Assembly (NCBI GenBank): GCA_030950485.1
Contig: JAUZRK010000019.1
Coordinates: 1 to 41,273 of the forward strand
Direction: 5' to 3'
Source: Candidatus Dojkabacteria bacterium
GTDB taxonomy: Bacteria > Patescibacteriota > Dojkabacteria > J137
Length of the DNA: 41,273 bases
A program made the translations under genes and the position numbers. Shown one piece after another: positions 38,138 through 41,273 of this stretch. The notes below the pieces were generated by a model. It ran no database searches and was not told the DNA's origin. It saw only the letters and a program-made list of their open reading frames with translations. How positions within the stretch are numbered: the stretch's first letter is position 1; each line of letters opens with the position of its first letter.

Positions 38138-38953
38138 TTGTTTATTATTAATGATATGTACAAAAATAAAAAAGACAAATATATCACTATAGGTGTATCT
38201 GCAGTAATATCTGTAGGAATTATTCTACTTGCATCATTTATTTTTGTAATAATTGATAATGCAAAGGAGATAAGAAATCAAAGTGACGAGATAGACAGAC
38301 TTGAAAAAGATATTTATAAAGTAGCAAGCTATATAAAAAGTACTGAAATGAAAGGGGATGAGAAATTAGTTGTTATAGAAGAACCTATTTATGAAGGCAC
38401 TTCTTTAACTAGCCTAACAGCCGAGGATTTGTCTTTTAATGTAACTTATACTTCGAATCTAGAATTGTCAGTAGGAAGTATGGATAATGCAACAATAATG
38501 CACTCAGTTTATTACCCTCACCAAAATGTTTGTGAGATGAGAGATTATGATTACCGAGAGATAGAAAATATCGTAGATGTTAGATTTGATATTATAAGAA
38601 GTAGATATGAAATTTATGCATCAGCTGAATTATACGCTCCAATCTTAACTGATAATAATTATATAAGTGAAGCTGGAGAAGTAACTCTAGTACCTGGATT
38701 TATCGAAGAATATTCAACTGGAACTATGACAGGATATTCAATTTATACTGGTGCAGAGGGATGCGGAGAATATACTTACTTATTCCCAATTGATGAAAAT
38801 AATACTTTGATAATTACAAGATTACAAGTTGGTGAATTTGGTTATGCTGCTGGTGACTTAGCAGAAGAATATATGTCTGTAGATGGAGTAGTATTACCTG
38901 AAGAAGAAGAGAGACTATTTAATGAGATTGTTGAAAGTATTACATTGAAGTAG
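38138..38953 (+). CDS. Membrane-anchored hypothetical protein
   Basis: N-terminal TM YITIGVSAVISVGIILLASFIFVII, then an extracytoplasmic domain. Confidence 0.65.
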   Translation: MFIINDMYKNKKDKYITIGVSAVISVGIILLASFIFVIIDNAKEIRNQSDEIDRLEKDIYKVASYIKSTEMKGDEKLVVIEEPIYEGTSLTSLTAEDLSFNVTYTSNLELSVGSMDNATIMHSVYYPHQNVCEMRDYDYREIENIVDVRFDIIRSRYEIYASAELYAPILTDNNYISEAGEVTLVPGFIEEYSTGTMTGYSIYTGAEGCGEYTYLFPIDENNTLIITRLQVGEFGYAAGDLAEEYMSVDGVVLPEEEERLFNEIVESITLK

Positions 38954-38973
38954 AGTATTTAGTTAGTAACAAT

Positions 38974-39008
38974 AAAAAAAGGGTGAGTTTTGAACTCACC
39001 CTTTTTTT
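38974..39008. terminator. Bidirectional Rho-independent terminator between convergent genes
   Basis: aaaaaaagggtgagttttgaactcacccttttttt perfect hairpin with A-run/T-run. Confidence 0.92.
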
Positions 39009-39022
39009 ATACTTAATGGAAT

Positions 39023-39973
39023 TTATTCTATTTCGTCCAAAAATCTAATAGCTTCGATAGCTGCTTTACATCCATCTCCTGCTGTAGTTATTGCTTGTTT
39101 ATATGTTACATCTTGTATCTCGCCTGCAACAAAAACGCCATCAATGTTAGTTTTAGGAGTCCCAAAACTTAATGGCTGAACATACCCTTCATCATTTAAA
39201 GGCAATTGTTTATTTAAATATCCAGTTACAGGTATATGCCCAATTGCTAGGAAAAATCCATTAATTTCTAACTCACTTTCGCTATCATCTTTATTATTGT
39301 AGATTTTAATACCTTTAACTGTTTCTTCACCTAAAACTTCTTTTACTTCTGTATTCCAAATAACTTCTATTTTATCATTTGCTAAAACTCTATCAGCCAT
39401 TATTTTACTAGCTCTAAATTCATTCTTTCTATGAATAAGATAAACTTTTTTAGCAAATCTAGAAAGGAAAGTGGCTTCCTCCATTGCAGAATCTCCTCCT
39501 CCAACAATTGCTACTAATTTTTCTCTATAAAATGCTCCATCACATGTTGCACAAGTCGAAACACCTCTTCCATAAAATTTATCTTCACCTGGAATTTTAA
39601 GTCTTCTAGGTTCAGAACCAGTTGCCAAAATAACTGTTTTAGCTTTGTACTCAGCTTTTGCAGTTTTTATTACTTTTATTTCTCCTTTTAAATCAACTTC
39701 AGTCACATTTTCATACTTAAATTCAGTTCCAAATCTTTTAGCTTGATCTATCATATTTTGCATAAGATCAGGTCCCATTATTCCTTCAGGAAATCCAGGG
39801 AAATTCTCTACTTCAGTCGTATTCATTAACTGACCTCCCCAGATCTCTCCTGCTAGAAGAATAGGTTTTAGATTACCTCTTGCTGCATAAATTGCAGCCG
39901 TTAAACCCGCAGGTCCACTACCAGCAATTATTATATCTTGGATGTCTTGTTTGTTATTATTGTTCTTATCCAT
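39023..39973 (-). CDS. trxB: Thioredoxin-disulfide reductase
   Basis: IIAGSGPAGLTAAIYAARGNLKP, CATCDGAFYREK, VGGGDSAMEEATFLSRFAKKVYLIHR. Confidence 0.96.
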   Translation of the reverse strand: MDKNNNNKQDIQDIIIAGSGPAGLTAAIYAARGNLKPILLAGEIWGGQLMNTTEVENFPGFPEGIMGPDLMQNMIDQAKRFGTEFKYENVTEVDLKGEIKVIKTAKAEYKAKTVILATGSEPRRLKIPGEDKFYGRGVSTCATCDGAFYREKLVAIVGGGDSAMEEATFLSRFAKKVYLIHRKNEFRASKIMADRVLANDKIEVIWNTEVKEVLGEETVKGIKIYNNKDDSESELEINGFFLAIGHIPVTGYLNKQLPLNDEGYVQPLSFGTPKTNIDGVFVAGEIQDVTYKQAITTAGDGCKAAIEAIRFLDEIE

Positions 39974-40006
39974 ATATTAAATGTATTATATTTTTAAGTA
40001 TTTAAA

Positions 40007-40041
40007 GGTTATAGGTAATAGTTTTTAGTTTATAGTAATAA
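40007..40041. repeat. Degenerate heptamer tandem repeat (GKTWWTA)n
   Basis: ggttata ggtaata gttttta gtttata gtaataa. Confidence 0.6.
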
Positions 40042-40044
40042 AAA

Positions 40045-40413
40045 TCACAATCTAGTAATTAGAACTGTCAACATTTTCACTATCTCTTCAGCCTTTTTAA
40101 ATATTTCTGAGAACTGATCTTGATCTATATATTTTAACTTATAGTCTATTTCTAATTGTGTAAGTAGTTCAGCTGTAGAGCCGTTTGCTATTCTGATAAA
40201 GTTTCTATAGTCTTTTCTTGTACCTCTTTTACTCCCTTCTGCTATATTAGACGGAATTGACACGCTAGATCTTCTAATCTGAGATGTTAAAGCGAAAAGC
40301 TCATCTTTTGGAAAAGATTTAGAAATCTCATAAATATCGACAACTAAATTCATACTTTTGTTCCAGACTATCAGGTCTCTGTATGATTTGATAGTATTAT
40401 TAGTAGTACCCAC
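40045..40413 (-). CDS. Four-helix bundle protein (23S rRNA IVP/S23 family)
   Basis: SYRDLIVWNKSMNLVVDIYEISKSFPKDELFALTSQIRRSSVSIPSNIAEGSKRGTRKDYRNFIRIANGSTAEL; GTG start. Confidence 0.93.
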   Translation of the reverse strand: MGTTNNTIKSYRDLIVWNKSMNLVVDIYEISKSFPKDELFALTSQIRRSSVSIPSNIAEGSKRGTRKDYRNFIRIANGSTAELLTQLEIDYKLKYIDQDQFSEIFKKAEEIVKMLTVLITRL

Positions 40414-40436
40414 TACTAAAACCTAAAACTAAAACC
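40414..40436. repeat. Degenerate heptamer tandem repeat (TTTTAGK)3
   Basis: actaaaacctaaaactaaaacc (reverse complement ggttttagttttaggttttagt). Confidence 0.6.
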
Positions 40437-40443
40437 TGTAAAC

Positions 40444-40782
40444 TTATTCTCCTTCATCATAAAAGTCGTTTAAAAACTCGTGCATTGCAGCTTCAGGTAC
40501 TGCACCAACTAATCTTTTTACTATTTCTCCATCCTTATATAAAATTAGAGTAGGAATACCTTGAACTCCGTAAGTATCAGCAACTTCTGGATTTTCATCT
40601 ACATTGAGTTTAGCGAATTTAATCTTTCCATCCCATTTTTCTGATAAATCCTCAAAAACAGGTGCAATCATCCTACAAGGTCCACACCATTCAGCCCAAA
40701 AATCTACAAATGTATATCCTTCTGAAATTGCAGAATCAAAATCTGCTGATGATAACTTAACTAATTTACTGTCGTCTGACAT
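40444..40782 (-). CDS. trxA: Thioredoxin
   Basis: FVDFWAEWCGPCRMIAPVFEDL; YGVQGIPTLILYKDGE. Confidence 0.97.
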   Translation of the reverse strand: MSDDSKLVKLSSADFDSAISEGYTFVDFWAEWCGPCRMIAPVFEDLSEKWDGKIKFAKLNVDENPEVADTYGVQGIPTLILYKDGEIVKRLVGAVPEAAMHEFLNDFYDEGE

Positions 40783-40803
40783 TTAGTTCTAAATAAAAAG
40801 TAA

Positions 40804-40844
40804 AAAGTCAAAAGTAGAAAGTAAATTTTTTTACTTTTGACTTT
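40804..40844. repeat. 13-bp perfect inverted repeat overlapping a heptamer (AAAGTNA)n repeat
   Basis: aaagtcaaaagta ... tacttttgacttt; left side is aaagtaa aaagtca aaagtag aaagtaa. Confidence 0.7.
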
Positions 40845-40855
40845 GCACTTATAAT

Positions 40856-41125
40856 CTAGTTTATTTTAAATAGATTAGTAACAATTGCTTCAAAACTTTC
40901 TTCTCTGTTTTTTTTATCTTTAACATTAAGACATTCTTTTGATTCTTCTTTTAGTATCTCTACTGCTAGTGAAGAAAGGCTAGATTTAATCGCTGCAATT
41001 TGAGTCACTATATCTATTGCACCTCTGCCATCATTAACCATTTTTTCAACGCCAGCTATTTGACCTTTCAGTCTGGCTACTCGATTCTTTATGTTTTTAT
41101 TTAGCTCTAAGCAAGTTGTACTCAT
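40856..41125 (-). CDS. CsoR/RcnR/FrmR-family (DUF156) transcriptional regulator
   Basis: NRVARLKGQIAGVEKMVNDGRGAIDIVTQIAAIKSSLSSLAVEILKEESKECL. Start set to the MSTTCLEL ATG (41125) because the upstream ORF extension covers an operator. Confidence 0.9.
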   Translation of the reverse strand: MSTTCLELNKNIKNRVARLKGQIAGVEKMVNDGRGAIDIVTQIAAIKSSLSSLAVEILKEESKECLNVKDKKNREESFEAIVTNLFKIN

Positions 41126-41135
41126 ATAACTTAGT

Positions 41136-41152
41136 ATACCCCTGGGGGGTAT
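41136..41152. promoter_or_regulatory. CsoR-type operator ATACCCCTGGGGGGTAT
   Basis: G/C-tract palindrome in a ~30% GC background, 11 bp upstream of the regulator start; matches the ATACCCC-n-GGGGTAT layout of known CsoR operators. Confidence 0.75.
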
Positions 41153-41185
41153 CTTGGTCAAGACTTTTTATATGATAATAAGTTC

Positions 41186-41264
41186 TTATTCGCTAAATCC
41201 ATTTGAGAGCAGTCTCTCTATTTGCTGAGAATCTTTTGTAAATTCTTGTAGAGTATTTTTCTCA
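41186..41264 (-). CDS. C-terminal fragment of an unidentified protein running off the window
   Basis: Open - strand frame LEKNTLQEFTKDSQQIERLLSNGFSE*. Confidence 0.4.
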
Positions 41265-41273
41265 AGATCGGAA

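Noticed and set aside
1-41273. Alternative genetic code (UGA or UAA recoded)
   Set aside because: TGA, TAG and TAA all terminate well-defined genes here (e.g. 2191 TGA, 1140 TAG, 5893 TAA), and no in-frame TGA was seen in conserved domains.

Overview
Low-GC (~30%) bacterial window with short intergenic gaps and small proteins. The style suggests a Patescibacteria/CPR-like genome; this is inferred from gene content, not tested. Bases 1-15.5k hold a tightly overlapping + strand polysaccharide operon: Wzt-like ABC ATPase, sulfotransferase, methyltransferase, kinase-like protein, several glycosyltransferases, a GT-C-like membrane protein, SDR, UbiA, GtrA and a second methyltransferase. Bases 15.5-24k hold a - strand surface/secreted cluster: DUF1003 and three neighbouring proteins with DUF5648-like triplet repeats. 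One of these fuses an amidase/PGRP domain to a subtilisin. Bases 24-38k are mixed accessory genes plus infB. They include a cohesin-like anchor, a dockerin-like Cys-rich protein and two paralogous deoxyribosyltransferase-like/ribbon-helix-helix fusions. Bases 38-41k hold trxB, a four-helix-bundle gene, trxA and a CsoR-family regulator with a CsoR-like operator. The main observations are: (1) at least seven accessory genes are interrupted, five by in-frame TAA with the frame continuing beyond, while the glycan operon and housekeeping genes are intact; (2) the amidase-subtilisin-DUF5648 fusion; (3) a split WbdD-like chain-terminator module next to a Wzt with C-terminal domain; (4) a decaprenyl-phospho-pentose-like gene set; (5) heptameric degenerate repeats between the csoR/trxA/four-helix/trxB genes; (6) the last 9 bases match the Illumina adapter start. 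No rRNA, tRNA or CRISPR was recognised.
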